Part shown: positions 39,207 through 50,998 of the stretch, piece by piece
Layout of the letters: every line of letters begins with the position of its first letter
How positions within the stretch are numbered: position 1 is the first letter of the stretch
DNA from: Paulinella micropora
Taxonomy: Eukaryota > Cercozoa > Imbricatea > Euglyphida
Assembly: GCA_009731375.1 (NCBI GenBank)
Contig: BJOX01000002.1
Span: 760,800 to 824,799, forward strand
Length of the DNA: 64,000 nucleotides
Reading direction: 5' to 3'
The notes under the pieces: generated by a model
The model's database searches: none
Told to the model about the DNA's origin: nothing
Seen by the model: only the letters and a program-made list of their open reading frames with translations
Position numbers and translations under genes: made by a program

Positions 39207-39337
39207 TAGATAGATAGATAGACAGATTTGTAGATAGGTAGATAAGTAGGTAGGTAGGTAGGTAGGTAGGTAGATAGATAGATATATATATAGATAGATA
39301 GGTATGTAGGTAGGTAGGTAGATAGACAGACAGATAG

Positions 39338-39389
<52 letters not shown>

Positions 39390-39469
39390 GTATGTAGGTA
39401 GGTAGGCAGATAGACAGACAGACAGATAGATAGATAGATGGATAGATAGATAGATAGATATATAGATAT

Positions 39470-39513
<44 letters not shown>

Positions 39514-39526
39514 GATAGATAGATAC
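38084..39526. repeat. CAMTA intron: (GATA)n with echoes and a LINE 3' end
   Basis: (GATA)n/(GGTA)n. 5'-edge echoes of the 38.08 kb exon (CTAG|GCACGCAAACAG) lie at 38230-38244 and, nearly complete, at 38430-38464. 38989-39071 is a minus-strand 3' end of the (ATCT)-tailed LINE (TGCGACATCTCATC, tail TATC). Confidence 0.9.
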
Positions 39527-39577
39527 CTTTTGTCCACGCACGTGGGACTGGATGAGGGCTGCTGAATCATTCATACG
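39527..39577 (-). CDS. CAMTA: Duplicate IQ exon (51 nt), copy 4, weak donor
   Basis: Same 17 codons, [11 protein letters not shown]. The donor is GTATCT instead of GTAAGA, because the downstream GATA array begins directly after GT. Confidence 0.45.
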
Positions 39578-39664
<87 letters not shown>

Positions 39665-39786
39665 CCTACCTACCTACCTACCTACCTACCTACCTATCTA
39701 TCTATCTATCTATCTATATATCTATCTATCTGTCTATCTATGTATCTATCTATGTATCTATGTATCCATGTATCTATGTATCTATG

Positions 39787-39921
<135 letters not shown>

Positions 39922-40012
39922 GCATGTATGTATCTATGTATCTATGTATCTATGTATCTATGTATTTATGTATCTATGTATCTATATATCTATCTATCTA
40001 TCTATCTATCCG

Positions 40013-40116
<104 letters not shown>

Positions 40117-40118
40117 AC

Positions 40119-40169
40119 CTTTTGTCCACGCACGTGGGACTGGATGAGCGTTGCTGAATCATTCATACG
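40119..40169 (-). CDS. CAMTA: Duplicate IQ exon (51 nt), copy 3
   Basis: As the copy at 41.4 kb, with GATAG acceptor and GTAAGA donor. One coding difference (CGCTCATCC instead of CCCTGATCC) changes Thr to Ala before L-I-Q. Confidence 0.5.
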
Positions 40170-40206
40170 CTATCTATCTATTCTATCTATCTATCTATCT
40201 ATCTAT

Positions 40207-40338
40207 CTCTTGTTGAGCCCGGAATAAAACCCATAGTGCTCTGTCGGTTTATACTAGACTGTCGAACAGTCTCGAAACTCCATCTGCTTACTGGGCCCTC
40301 TGTAATGGAGGTGGGAGCTCGTTCTGCAAGGGGCGCTT
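40207..40338 (+). mobile_element. 544-bp retroposon family, opposite orientation, cut by gap
   Basis: CTTGTTGAGCCCGGAATAAA through GCTCGTTCTGCAAGGGGCGC is the reverse complement of the copies at 49-59 kb. The rest is lost in the N run at 40339. Confidence 0.7.
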
Positions 40339-41294
40339 NNNNNNNNNNNNNNNNNNNNNNNNNNNNNNNNNNNNNNNNNNNNNNNNNNNNNNNNNNNNNN
40401 NNNNNNNNNNNNNNNNNNNNNNNNNNNNNNNNNNNNNNNNNNNNNNNNNNNNNNNNNNNNNNNNNNNNNNNNNNNNNNNNNNNNNNNNNNNNNNNNNNNN
40501 NNNNNNNNNNNNNNNNNNNNNNNNNNNNNNNNNNNNNNNNNNNNNNNNNNNNNNNNNNNNNNNNNNNNNNNNNNNNNNNNNNNNNNNNNNNNNNNNNNNN
40601 NNNNNNNNNNNNNNNNNNNNNNNNNNNNNNNNNNNNNNNNNNNNNNNNNNNNNNNNNNNNNNNNNNNNNNNNNNNNNNNNNNNNNNNNNNNNNNNNNNNN
40701 NNNNNNNNNNNNNNNNNNNNNNNNNNNNNNNNNNNNNNNNNNNNNNNNNNNNNNNNNNNNNNNNNNNNNNNNNNNNNNNNNNNNNNNNNNNNNNNNNNNN
40801 NNNNNNNNNNNNNNNNNNNNNNNNNNNNNNNNNNNNNNNNNNNNNNNNNNNNNNNNNNNNNNNNNNNNNNNNNNNNNNNNNNNNNNNNNNNNNNNNNNNN
40901 NNNNNNNNNNNNNNNNNNNNNNNNNNNNNNNNNNNNNNNNNNNNNNNNNNNNNNNNNNNNNNNNNNNNNNNNNNNNNNNNNNNNNNNNNNNNNNNNNNNN
41001 NNNNNNNNNNNNNNNNNNNNNNNNNNNNNNNNNNNNNNNNNNNNNNNNNNNNNNNNNNNNNNNNNNNNNNNNNNNNNNNNNNNNNNNNNNNNNNNNNNNN
41101 NNNNNNNNNNNNNNNNNNNNNNNNNNNNNNNNNNNNNNNNNNNNNNNNNNNNNNNNNNNNNNNNNNNNNNNNNNNNNNNNNNNNNNNNNNNNNNNNNNNN
41201 NNNNNNNNNNNNNNNNNNNNNNNNNNNNNNNNNNNNNNNNNNNNNNNNNNNNNNNNNNNNNNNNNNNNNNNNNNNNNNNNNNNNNNNNNNNNNN

Positions 41295-41363
<69 letters not shown>

Positions 41364-41383
41364 CATCTATCTATCTATCTTAC

Positions 41384-41434
41384 CTTTTGTCCACGCACGT
41401 GGGACTGGATCAGGGTTGCTGAATCATTCATACG
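41384..41434 (-). CDS. CAMTA: Duplicate IQ exon (51 nt), copy 2
   Basis: GATAG|CGTATGAATGATTCAGC...CAAAAG|GTAAGA. 17 codons, phase 0 to 0, same IQ motif ([10 protein letters not shown]). Both splice sites are intact, so it could be included as an extra IQ unit or skipped without changing frame. Confidence 0.5.
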
Positions 41435-41462
41435 CTATCTATCTATCTATCTATCTATCTAT

Positions 41463-41548
<86 letters not shown>

Positions 41549-41549
<1 letters not shown>

Positions 41550-42003
41550 CCGGGGGGGATGCAGAGGGCCAGCTGCGCAGTGCTCCGGCCTGAAACCAAA
41601 CCCCCTATAATGACGATTATGTCCGTCGTTAATCGCGCGCAGCGCAAGGGCTACACAGGCAACCAACTCCGGACCATGGCTGATGAAGTCGGGGCGTGAT
41701 GCAAAGGATTGATGAAGTCGGGGTTGTAGAAGGTAACTCACAACGAGCGTGAACTCCTGAAACCTCGGCTTACAAACGCATCATCTCCTTAGGGCACACG
41801 CTCCTGGGGAGTGTTCTAGTGTTGTCCCGTATAGTTCAAAAGGGCTCGGCTACCTTTCGGCTTGAACTGGGCACAGACACCAACCACAGCGAGACAGTGG
41901 TTGGTGTGCAGCTTGGCCGGTGCTGAAAGTTCTTGTCCGGGGGTAGTATAGGAGGCCATGGCTTTTCAAGCTAAGCCACGCCCATACATTAAACATTAAA
42001 CAT
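41549..42003 (+). mobile_element. (ATCT)n-tailed retroposon family P, copy 2
   Basis: Same left and right ends as copy 1. It differs at the ACTTACAAACGCATCATC region. Tail ACATACTTATCTATC. Confidence 0.7.
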
Positions 42004-42027
42004 ACTTATCTATCTATCTATCTATCC

Positions 42028-42477
42028 CTGGAGACGGTCTCTGCCACTGGCAACTCAGCCTAGGGTTCAGATCTAACTATCTCCTACAATGACGATTTTG
42101 TGTCCGCCGTTAATCGCGCGCAGCGCAAGGGCTAAACAGGCAACCAACTCCTGACCATGGCTGATGAAGTCGGGGCGTGATGCAAAGGGTTGATGAAGTC
42201 GGGGTTGTAGAAGGTAACTCACAACGAGCGTGAACTCCTGAAACCTCGACTTGCTTGTGACATCATCTCCTTAGGGCACACGCTCCTGGGGAGTGTTCTA
42301 GTGTTGTCCCGTATAGTTCAAAAGGGCTCGGCTACCTTTCGGCTTGAACTGGGCACAGACACCAACCACAGCGAGACAGTGGTTGGTGTGCAGCTTGGCC
42401 GGTGCTGAAAGTTCTTGTCCGGGGGTAGTATAGGAGGCCATGGCTTTTCAAGCTAAGCCACGCCCATAGATTAAACA

Positions 42478-42478
<1 letters not shown>
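42028..42478 (+). mobile_element. (ATCT)n-tailed retroposon family P, copy 3
   Basis: A different left end (CCTGGAGACGGTCTCTGCCA) but the same body from TGACGATTTTGTGTCCGCC and the same 3' end, followed by (ATCT)n from 42479. Confidence 0.7.
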
Positions 42479-42537
<59 letters not shown>

Positions 42538-42562
42538 CATCTATCTATCTATCTATCTATCC

Positions 42563-42630
<68 letters not shown>

Positions 42631-42632
42631 CC

Positions 42633-42705
<73 letters not shown>

Positions 42706-42707
42706 AC

Positions 42708-42770
42708 CTTTTGTCCACGGACGTGGGACTGGATGAGGGTTGCTGAATCATGCATACGCTCTCTCAAACG
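42708..42770 (-). CDS. CAMTA: CAMTA exon: third IQ motif (63 nt)
   Basis: Acceptor ACATCTAG, donor CAAAAG|GTAAGA (consensus); 21 codons, phase 0 to 0: [20 protein letters not shown] plus K. I-Q-x-x-x-R-G-x-K is a clear IQ motif. Three 51-nt in-phase versions lacking the first four codons follow downstream. Confidence 0.85.
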
Positions 42771-42837
42771 CTAGATGTACACACGTAGATAGATAGATAG
42801 ATAGATAGATATGCAGGTAGGTAGGTAGGTAGGTAGG

Positions 42838-42874
<37 letters not shown>

Positions 42875-43017
42875 GAGGGTGGCTGAATCATTCATACGCT
42901 CTCTCAAACGCTATACATACACACGTAGGTAGATAGATAGATAGATAGATAGATAGATATATAGATATATAGATAGATAGATAGATAGGTAGGTAGGTAG
43001 GTAGGTAGGTAGGTAGG

Positions 43018-43062
<45 letters not shown>

Positions 43063-43173
43063 CGGTAGATCGATAGGTAGGTAGGTAGGTAGGTAGATAG
43101 ATAGATAGATAGATGGATAGATGAGGGTGGCTGAATCATGCATACGCTCTCTCAAACGCTAAACGTACACACG

Positions 43174-43216
<43 letters not shown>

Positions 43217-43245
43217 GTAGGTAGGTAGGTAGGTAGGTAGGTAGG

Positions 43246-43293
<48 letters not shown>

Positions 43294-43348
43294 CGAGGGT
43301 TGCTGAATCATGCATACGCTCTCTCAAACGCTAAACGTACACACGTAA

Positions 43349-43388
<40 letters not shown>

Positions 43389-43575
43389 GTAGATAGGTAG
43401 ATAGGTAGATAGGTAGGTAGGCAGATAGGTAGATAGATAGATAGATAGATAGATATATAGATAGATATATAGATAGATAGATAGATAGAAGATGGATAGA
43501 TAGATAGATAGATGAGGGTTGCTGAATCATTCATACGCACTCTCAAGCGCTATACATATATACGTAGATAGATAC

Positions 43576-43628
<53 letters not shown>

Positions 43629-43669
43629 CAGACAGATCGATAGGTAGATAGGTAGGTAGATAGGTAGAC

Positions 43670-43721
<52 letters not shown>

Positions 43722-44035
43722 GAGGGTGGCTGATCATTCATGCGCTCTCTCAAACGCTATACACACACACACATACATACATACATACATACATACATAC
43801 ATACATACATTACATACATTACATACATTACATACATACAGACATACATACAGACATACAGACATACATTCATGCATACATACATTCTTCTTCTCCTCAC
43901 TCACTCTGAAGGAGATAGGGGTAGAAATGCGTGACCTGGTACCATACATACATACATACATACATACATACATACATACATGCATACATACATACATACA
44001 TACATACATACATACATACATACATGCATACATAC
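42771..44035 (-). repeat. Exon-edge echo array: five copies of the IQ exon 5' edge in (TATC)n
   Basis: Plus-strand units GAGGGTTGCTGAATCATGCA + TACGCTCTCTCAAACGCT at 42873-42912, 43121-43161, 43293-43332, 43512-43552 and 43721-43759. On the gene strand each is TAG|CGTTTGAGAGAGCG to ACCCTCATC, then (TATC)n. All keep the AG. 43760-44030 is (TACA)n containing the inverted piece 43884-43945. Confidence 0.95.
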
Positions 44036-44061
44036 CTTGACGGAGCGGCGCACCATGTGAC
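44036..44061 (-). CDS. CAMTA: CAMTA microexon (26 nt): end of second IQ motif
   Basis: Acceptor GTATGTAG, donor GTCAAG|GTATGT (near consensus), phase 1 to 0. Adds GHMVRRSVK, completing the IQ consensus I-Q-x-x-x-R-G-x-x-x-R split across two exons. It is embedded in (TACA)n and found only because the phases on both sides fit. Confidence 0.75.
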
Positions 44062-44184
44062 CTACATACATACATACATACATACATACATACATACATA
44101 CATACATAACATACATACATACATACATACATACATAACATACATAACATACATACATACATACATACATACATACAAGCAAAC

Positions 44185-44234
44185 CTCGCATCACTGCTTG
44201 AATGCGAGCAGCCGCTAACCGCCTACGCTTCATC
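44185..44234 (-). CDS. CAMTA: CAMTA exon (50 nt): start of second IQ motif
   Basis: Acceptor CATGTAG, donor GCGAG|GTTTGC; phase 2 to 1. Reads (W)MKRRRLAAARIQAVMR with the last G opening a Gly. I-Q-x-x-x-R-G continues in phase into the 26-nt exon below. Confidence 0.8.
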
Positions 44235-44506
<272 letters not shown>

Positions 44507-44589
44507 CAGCGTCGTATTTTCCGCTGAATGAGTAAGACGTGTGATTCGAAATGTTCATCCGTCATCAAAGCCTGCTGATCCATCGCGTC
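44507..44589 (-). CDS. CAMTA: CAMTA exon: first IQ motif
   Basis: Acceptor TTTTTCTGGACAG (strong pyrimidine tract), donor CGCTG|GTTTCT; 83 nt, phase 0 to 2. It encodes DAMDQQALMTDEHFESH then VLLIQRKIRRW. I-Q-x-x-x-R-x-W is an IQ calmodulin-binding motif. The Trp codon is split and completed by the first G of the next exon. Confidence 0.8.
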
Positions 44590-44639
44590 CTGTCCAGAAA
44601 AATCAAGAAATTTTGGCCAACTCAAATTTTTGGGGAAAA

Positions 44640-45010
44640 AAAAAGAAAAAGAAAAAGAAAAAAAAAAAAACAACGTATTTTCCGGTAAAAAGACTAGGGA
44701 AGAATTCCGGCCAACACCTCAAATGAAGTTACGGATTTTGCGGTAAAAAAGACTAGGGAAGAATTCCGACCATCACCCAAAGTTTTGTGCAGAAACAACG
44801 GTATTCTGCGGTGAAAAGACTAGGGAAAAATTCCGGCCACCCAAAAGTTTTGTGCAAAAACAACGTATTCTGCGGTGAAAAGACTAGGGAAGAATTCCGG
44901 CCACCCAAAGTTTGGTGCAAAAACAACGTATTCTGCGGTGAAAAGACTAGGGAAGAATTCCGGCCACCCAAAGTTTGGTGCAAAAACAACGGTATTCTGC
45001 GGTGAAAAAT
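44640..45010. repeat. Minisatellite, about 62 bp x 5
   Basis: Units of AAGACTAGGGAAGAATTCCG + GCCACCCAAAGTTTGGTGCA + AAAACAACGTATTCTGCGGTG. The last three units are nearly identical and the first two more diverged. It lies in the intron before the first IQ exon. Confidence 0.9.
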
Positions 45011-45468
45011 CACTGGCCGACATGTTTCCTGGCCGAAATTTTTCACTCGTCTTTATATGTATGTATGTATGTATGTATGTCTGGTCTGTGAGGCCTGTTG
45101 GTCTCTTGCATACTATGTGTGTATGTATGTATGTATGTATGTATGTATGTATGTTATGTCTGTATGTATGTATGTCTGTATGTATGTATGTATATGTATG
45201 TATGTATGTAATGTATGTTATGTATGTATGTCTGTATGTATGTATGTATGTATGTATGTATATGTATGTATATGTATGTATGTATGTCTGTAGGTATGTA
45301 TGTATGTATGTATATGTATGTAATGTATGTAATGTATGTTATGTATGTATGTCTGTATGTATGTATGTATGTAAGTATGTATATGTATGTATATGTATGT
45401 ATGTATGTATGTATGCATGTATGTTATGTATGGATGTCTGTATGTCTGTATGTATGTATGTATGTTTG

Positions 45469-45499
<31 letters not shown>

Positions 45500-46020
45500 T
45501 ATGTATGTATGTCTGTATGTTATGTATGTATGTCTGTATGCATGTATGTATGTATGTATGTATGTATATGTGTATGTATGTATATATGTATGTGTATGTA
45601 TGTATGTATGTATGTATGGTACCAGGTCACGCATTTCTACCTTCCTTCAGAGTGAGTGAGGAGAAGAAGAATGTATGTATGCATGAATGTATGTCTGTAT
45701 GTATGTATTTATGTATGTATGTATGTATGTATAGATATAGATATAGATATAGATATGGATATAGATATGGATATAGATATGTATGTGTGTATGGTACCAG
45801 GTCACGCATTTCTACCCCCATCTCCTTCAGAGTGAGTGAGAAGAAGAAGAATTACGTATGCATGAATGTATGTATGTATATATGTATGTATGTATGGTAC
45901 CAGGTCACGCATTTCTACCTCCATCTCCTTCAGAGTGAGTGAGGAGAAGAAGAATTTATGTATGCACGAATGTATGTCTGTATGTATGTATGTATGTATG
46001 TAGGTATGTATGTAAGGTAC
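45011..46020. repeat. CAMTA intron: (GTAT)n with 3' echoes
   Basis: (GTAT)n (gene strand ATAC) with ACCAGGTCACGCATTTCTAC units at 45618, 45792 and 45896, and a (GATATA) block at 45730-45780. No other gene. Confidence 0.92.
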
Positions 46021-46107
46021 CAGGTCACGCATTTCTACCCCCATTTCCTTCAGAGTGAGTGAGGAGAATTTTTTCTCCAATAACAAATCCTGCTCGTCCT
46101 CGTCGTC
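46021..46107 (-). CDS. CAMTA: CAMTA exon (87 nt) between acidic linker and IQ region
   Basis: Acceptor CTATTAAG, donor GACCTG|GTACCT; 29 codons, phase 0 to 0: DDEDEQDLLLEKK then FSSLTLKEMGVEMRDL. 5'-half copies with acceptor lie upstream. 3'-half copies with donor GTACC lie downstream (45896-45954, 45792-45854, 45618-45671, and inverted at 43884-43945). No known motif. Confidence 0.6.
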
Positions 46108-46188
46108 CTTAATAGATAGATAGGATAGAAAGATAGATACATAGGTAGATAGATGGGTATATAGATGGGTAGATGGATGGATGTATAG

Positions 46189-46223
<35 letters not shown>

Positions 46224-46568
46224 GATAGACAGATAGACAGATAGATAGATAGATGGGTAGATGGATGGATAGATTTTTTCTCCAATAACAAATCCTGCTC
46301 GTCCTCGTCGTCCTTAATAGATAATAGGACAGAAAGATAGATAGATAGGTAGATAGATGGGTATATAGATGTGTAGATGGATGGATAGATGCAAAGATAG
46401 ATAGATAGATAGATAGATAGAGGGGTAGATGGATGGATAGATTTTTTCTCCAATAACAAATCCTGCTCGTCCTCGTCATCCTTGATAGATTGATAGGATA
46501 GAAAGATAGATAGATAGGTAGATAGATGGGTAGATAGATGGGTAGATGGATGGATGGATAGATGGATG

Positions 46569-46599
<31 letters not shown>

Positions 46600-46709
46600 T
46601 TTTTCTCCAATAACAAATCCTGCTCGTCCTTGTCGTCCTTAATAGATAGATAGGATAGAAAGATAGATAGATAGGTAGAAAGATGGGTATATAGATGGGT
46701 AGATGGATG

Positions 46710-46742
<33 letters not shown>

Positions 46743-46937
46743 GTAGATAGATAGATGGGTAGATAGATGGGTAGATGGATGGATAGATTTTTTCTCCAAT
46801 AACAAATCCGGCTCGTCCTCTTTCTTCTCAATACTCAGGTAGATAGATAGGTAGATGGATGGATAGGTAGAAAAATAGATAGATAGATAGATTGATAGGT
46901 TGATAGATGGGTAGATGGATGGATAAATGGATGGATG

Positions 46938-46976
<39 letters not shown>

Positions 46977-46983
46977 GGATAGG

Positions 46984-47014
<31 letters not shown>

Positions 47015-47088
47015 ATAAATAGATAAATAGAAAGAAAGATAGATGGGTAGGTAGCTAGGTAGCTAGATAGATAGATAGGTAGGTAGGC

Positions 47089-47129
<41 letters not shown>

Positions 47130-47198
47130 TATAGATAGATAGAAAGATAGATAGATAGATAGATAAGATAGATGGATAGACAAGATAGACTAAGATAC

Positions 47199-47230
<32 letters not shown>

Positions 47231-47290
47231 GATAGATAGATAGATAAGATAGATAGATAAGATAGATAGATATATAGATAGATAGATAGC

Positions 47291-47331
<41 letters not shown>

Positions 47332-47987
47332 GATAGGTAAGATAGACAGATAGATAGATACATAGATAGAGAGATAGATAGAGAGATAGAGAGATAGATA
47401 GATAGATAGATAGACAGATAGATAGATAGATAGATAGGTAGATAGATAGGTAGATAGATAGGTAGATAGATAGGTAGATAGATAGATAGGTAGATAGATA
47501 GGTAGATAGATAGATAGATAGACAGATAGACAGATAGATAGATAAGATAGATAAGATAGATAAGATAGATAGATAAGATAGATAGATAGATAGATAAGAT
47601 AAGATTAGATAGATAAGATAGATAAGATAGGGTAGGATAGGATAGGATAGGCTAGGCTAGCCTAGGCTAGGATAGATAGATAGATAGGATAGATAGATAG
47701 GAAGGATAGGATAGGACAGGACAGGACAGGACAGGACAGGACAGGACAGGACAGGATAGGATAGGATAGGATAGGATAGGATAGGATAGGATAGGATAGG
47801 ATAGGATAGGATAGGATAGGATAGGATAGGATAGATAGGATAGGTAGATAGGATAGGATAGGATAGGATAGGATAGATAGATAGGATAGATAGATAGGAT
47901 AGATAGATAGAGGGTACCTCTCGTATCGCTTCGGGTCCCGCTCGAACGATAGGATAGGATAGCATAGGATAGGAAAGGATAGGAAAG

Positions 47988-48025
<38 letters not shown>

Positions 48026-48031
48026 GGGGAC
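46108..48031. repeat. CAMTA intron: (GATA)n, (GGATA)n/(GGACA)n and four 5' echoes
   Basis: Echoes of the 46.1 kb exon's 5' edge on the gene strand (TTAAG|GACGACGAGGACGAGCAG to GAGAAAAAATC) lie at 46274-46320, 46442-46488, 46599-46645 and a diverged one at 46788-46840, spaced by (GATA)n. 46850-47625 is (GATA)n with GATAA variants. 47625-48000 is GGATA/GGACA pentanucleotides with the 3' echo of the acidic exon. Confidence 0.93.
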
Positions 48032-48109
48032 CTCGCGCATCGCCTCGGGGCCCGCTTGATCCTCATTCTCCTCCCTTCGCATCTCACTGACCTCCTCCTC
48101 TTCCTCTTT
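48032..48109 (-). CDS. CAMTA: CAMTA exon: acidic linker, second part
   Basis: Acceptor CTATAG, 78 nt, phase 0 to 0, reading [20 protein letters not shown] and then PEAMRE before GTCCCC. A copy of its 3' half at 47916-47950 (AGPEAIRE|GTACCC) lies downstream, while eight or nine 5'-half copies lie upstream. It is probably helical and charged. No enzymatic motif. Confidence 0.6.
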
Positions 48110-48119
48110 CTATAGATAT

Positions 48120-48205
<86 letters not shown>

Positions 48206-48250
48206 TCATTCTCCTCCCTTCGCATCTCACTGACCTCCTCCTCTTCCTCT

Positions 48251-48302
<52 letters not shown>

Positions 48303-48345
48303 TCATTCTCCTCCCTTCGGATCTCTGACCTCCTCCTCTTCCTCT

Positions 48346-48415
<70 letters not shown>

Positions 48416-48502
48416 CCTCATTCTCCTCCCTTCGGATCTCACTGACCTCCTCCTCTTGCTCTTTCTATATACATATATATATATATAATATATATATATA
48501 TT

Positions 48503-48542
<40 letters not shown>

Positions 48543-48613
48543 CATATATATATATATATATATCCTCATTATCCTCCCTTCGGATCTCACTGACCTCCTC
48601 CTCTTCCTCTTTC

Positions 48614-48672
<59 letters not shown>

Positions 48673-48728
48673 TATGTGTATATGTATAATATATCCTCAT
48701 TATCCTCCCTTCGGATCTCATATATATT

Positions 48729-48760
<32 letters not shown>

Positions 48761-48876
48761 GAAAGAGGAAGAGGAGGTCAGTGAGATCCATAGGGAGGAT
48801 AATGAGGATATATATATGTATATATATATCCTCATTATCCTCCCTTCGGATTTCACTGACCTCCTCCTCATCCTCT

Positions 48877-48912
<36 letters not shown>

Positions 48913-49157
48913 TCATTATCCTCCCTTCGGATCTCACTCACCTCCTTCTCTTCCCCCCCCCCCCCCCCCCCCCCCCCCCTTNNNNNNNNNNTATATATAT
49001 ATATATATATATATATATCCTCGTTATCCTCCCTACAGATCTCACTGACCTCCTCCTCTTCCTCTTCCTATATGCATATATATATATATATATTCATATA
49101 TGTATATATACATATATATATATACATATATATATATGTATAGAGAGAGAGAGAGAG

Positions 49158-49205
<48 letters not shown>
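48110..49205 (-). repeat. Exon-edge echo array: acidic exon 5' edge in (TA)n
   Basis: Copies of TATAG|AAAGAGGAAGAGGAGG to GAGGAGAATGAGGAT on the gene strand lie at 48203-48254, 48301-48350, 48416-48466, 48563-48615, 48692-48720 (partial), 48828-48881, 48910-48955 and 49017-49069, plus one inverted copy at 48760-48810. Each is followed by (TA)n, because the repeated piece ends ...GGAT|AT. A 23-C run and a 10-N gap lie at 48957-48991, and 49141-49200 is (GA)n. Confidence 0.93.
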
Positions 49206-49206
<1 letters not shown>

Positions 49207-49265
49207 TCTTCCTCTTCCTCCTCCTCCTCTTTCTCGTGACTTTTAGCACCCACAGGCTTGTCATC
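49206..49265 (-). CDS. CAMTA: CAMTA exon: acidic linker, first part
   Basis: Acceptor TCTCAAG, donor GAAGAG|GTGTCT; 60 nt, phase 0 to 0: DDKPVGAKSHE then Lys and eight Glu. The next exon also begins K-E-E-E-E-E-V-S, so the donor could instead be read through in frame (V-S-L-S-L... in the CT repeat). Confidence 0.5.
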
Positions 49266-49699
49266 CTTGAGATAGATCGATAGATAGATAGGTAGATAGA
49301 TAGATAGATAGATAGATGAGATATCGACTAATGTCAGAAAAAAGGAGCTTCTGATTTCGTCAACCAAGGATGTCTGTGGGTAAAGTATGAACCCGATGCC
49401 CAGCTAAGCCGTGATGTTTGCACGGAAGGGACTGATACAGGCGATACCAAAGCTCCCTAGTACCAGGCGGGGCCAGGGCTCGTTCCATAAGCGCCCCTTG
49501 CAGAACGAGCTCCCACCTCCATTACAGAGGACCCAGTAAGCAGATGGAGTTTCGAGACTGTTCGACAGTCTAGTATAAACCGACAGAGCACTGTGGGTTT
49601 TACTCCGGGCTCAACAAGCGAGAAAGGGAGATAGATAGATAGATAGATAGATAGACAGATAGACAGATAGATAGATAGCTAGCTAGCTAGCTAGCTAGC

Positions 49700-49745
<46 letters not shown>

Positions 49746-49746
49746 C
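49266..49746. repeat. CAMTA intron: (GATA)n and 544-bp element copy
   Basis: 49316-49629 is a minus-strand, 5'-truncated copy of the 544-bp family. The remainder is (GATA)n with a (GCTA)n patch at 49677-49701. Confidence 0.9.
49316..49629 (-). mobile_element. 544-bp retroposon family, 5'-truncated copy
   Basis: Fixed 3' end CTGACATTAGTCGATATCTC followed by (ATCT)n on the minus strand. The 5' side is truncated at CCCTTTCTCGCTTGTTGAGC. The body has the palindrome AGACTGTTCGACAGTCT. Other copies are truncated at different points, as expected for reverse-transcribed elements. Confidence 0.75.
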
Positions 49747-49784
49747 CATCTTCAGGTGCTCGTGCTTTTGGTCTGCTGAGCCAA
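49747..49784 (-). CDS. CAMTA: CAMTA microexon (38 nt)
   Basis: Acceptor CTCTAG, donor AAGATG|GTATCT, phase 1 to 0: V-GSADQKHEHLKM. It is a unique segment in the middle of a GATA array, and its phases fit both neighbours (50999-51117 ends phase 1, 49206-49265 starts phase 0). No domain is recognised. Confidence 0.5.
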
Positions 49785-50749
49785 CTAGAGATAGATAGAT
49801 AGATAGATAGAGAGATAGAGATAGAGAGATAGATAGGTAGGTAGGTAGGTAGGGAGATAGATAGACAGATAGATAGATAGATAGATAGATAGATAGGTAT
49901 ATATATATATACATATATACATATATACATATATATATGTATATATATAAATGGATAGAAAGATAGACAGATAGACATATAGATAGATAGATAAATAGAT
50001 AGATAGATAGATAGATAGATAGATGGATGGATGGATAGATAGAAAGATAGATAGATACATAGATAGATAGATCGATAGATAGATCGATAGATAGATAGAT
50101 AGATGAGATATCGACTTATGTCAGAAAAAAGGAGCTTCTGATTTCGTCAACCAAGGATGTCTGTGGGTAAAGTATGAACCCGATGCCCAGCTCAGCCGTG
50201 ATGTTTGCACGGAAGGGACTGATACAGGCGATACCAAAGCTCCCTAGTACCAGGCGGGGCCAGGGCTCGTTCCATAAGCGCTCCTTGCAGAACGAGCTCC
50301 CACCTCCATTACAGAGGACCCAGTAAGCAGATGGAGTTTCGAGACTGTTCGACAGTCTAGTATAAACCGACAGAGCACTGTGGGTTTTATTCCGGGCTCA
50401 ACAAGCGAGAAAGGGCACCCTGAGGGAACAGGATTGTGCTTCCCGTCGCTATTTCGGCATGTGACTTATAGGCGTATGGCTAGGCACACATAAGGCACCC
50501 CACCACGGGCCCAGCATACCCACACCATCCCCTAATTCTGTCTGTCGACAGATGGCACCCGTTTCAAAAAACCAAGCCCAAGGGAGGGTCAATGACACCT
50601 CAAGTGGCCTTGGTTCACGCCGTGGAGTAAGTGATGAGATCAACTGATGAAATATCGACTAATGTCAGAAAAAAGGAGCTTCTGATTTCGTCAACCAAGG
50701 AAGTCTGTGGGTAAAGTATTAACCCGATGCCCAGCTAAGCCGTGATGTC

Positions 50750-50783
<34 letters not shown>

Positions 50784-50998
50784 GTAGACAGGTAGATGGG
50801 TAGGTAGGTAGGTAGGTAGGTAGGTAGATAGATAGATAGATAGATAGACTGCTAGCTAGCTAGCTAGCTAGATAGCTTAGCTAGCTAGCTAGCTAGCTAG
50901 CTAGCTAGCTAGCTTAGCTAGCTAGCTAGATAGATAGCTAGATAGATGGATAGCTAGCTAGCTAGCTAGATAGATAGATAGATAGGTAGGTAGGCTAC
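49785..50998. repeat. CAMTA intron: (GATA)n/(GCTA)n and a dimeric 544-bp element
   Basis: (GATA)n at 49785-50104 and (GATA)n/(GCTA)n at 50747-50998 flank a 544-bp family element at 50105-50746. That element contains one full unit joined head-to-tail to the first 94 nt of the next. Confidence 0.85.
50105..50746 (-). mobile_element. 544-bp retroposon family, head-to-tail dimer part
   Basis: One full unit (TATCGAC at 50109 recurs at 50653, period 544) and the start of the next, joined through CTGATGA without a microsatellite between. Confidence 0.8.

Noticed and set aside
42766-43775. CRISPR-like array (short repeats with spacers)
   Set aside because: The spacers are simple GATA repeats and the repeated piece is an exon edge with a splice site. 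The context is eukaryotic and there are no cas genes.
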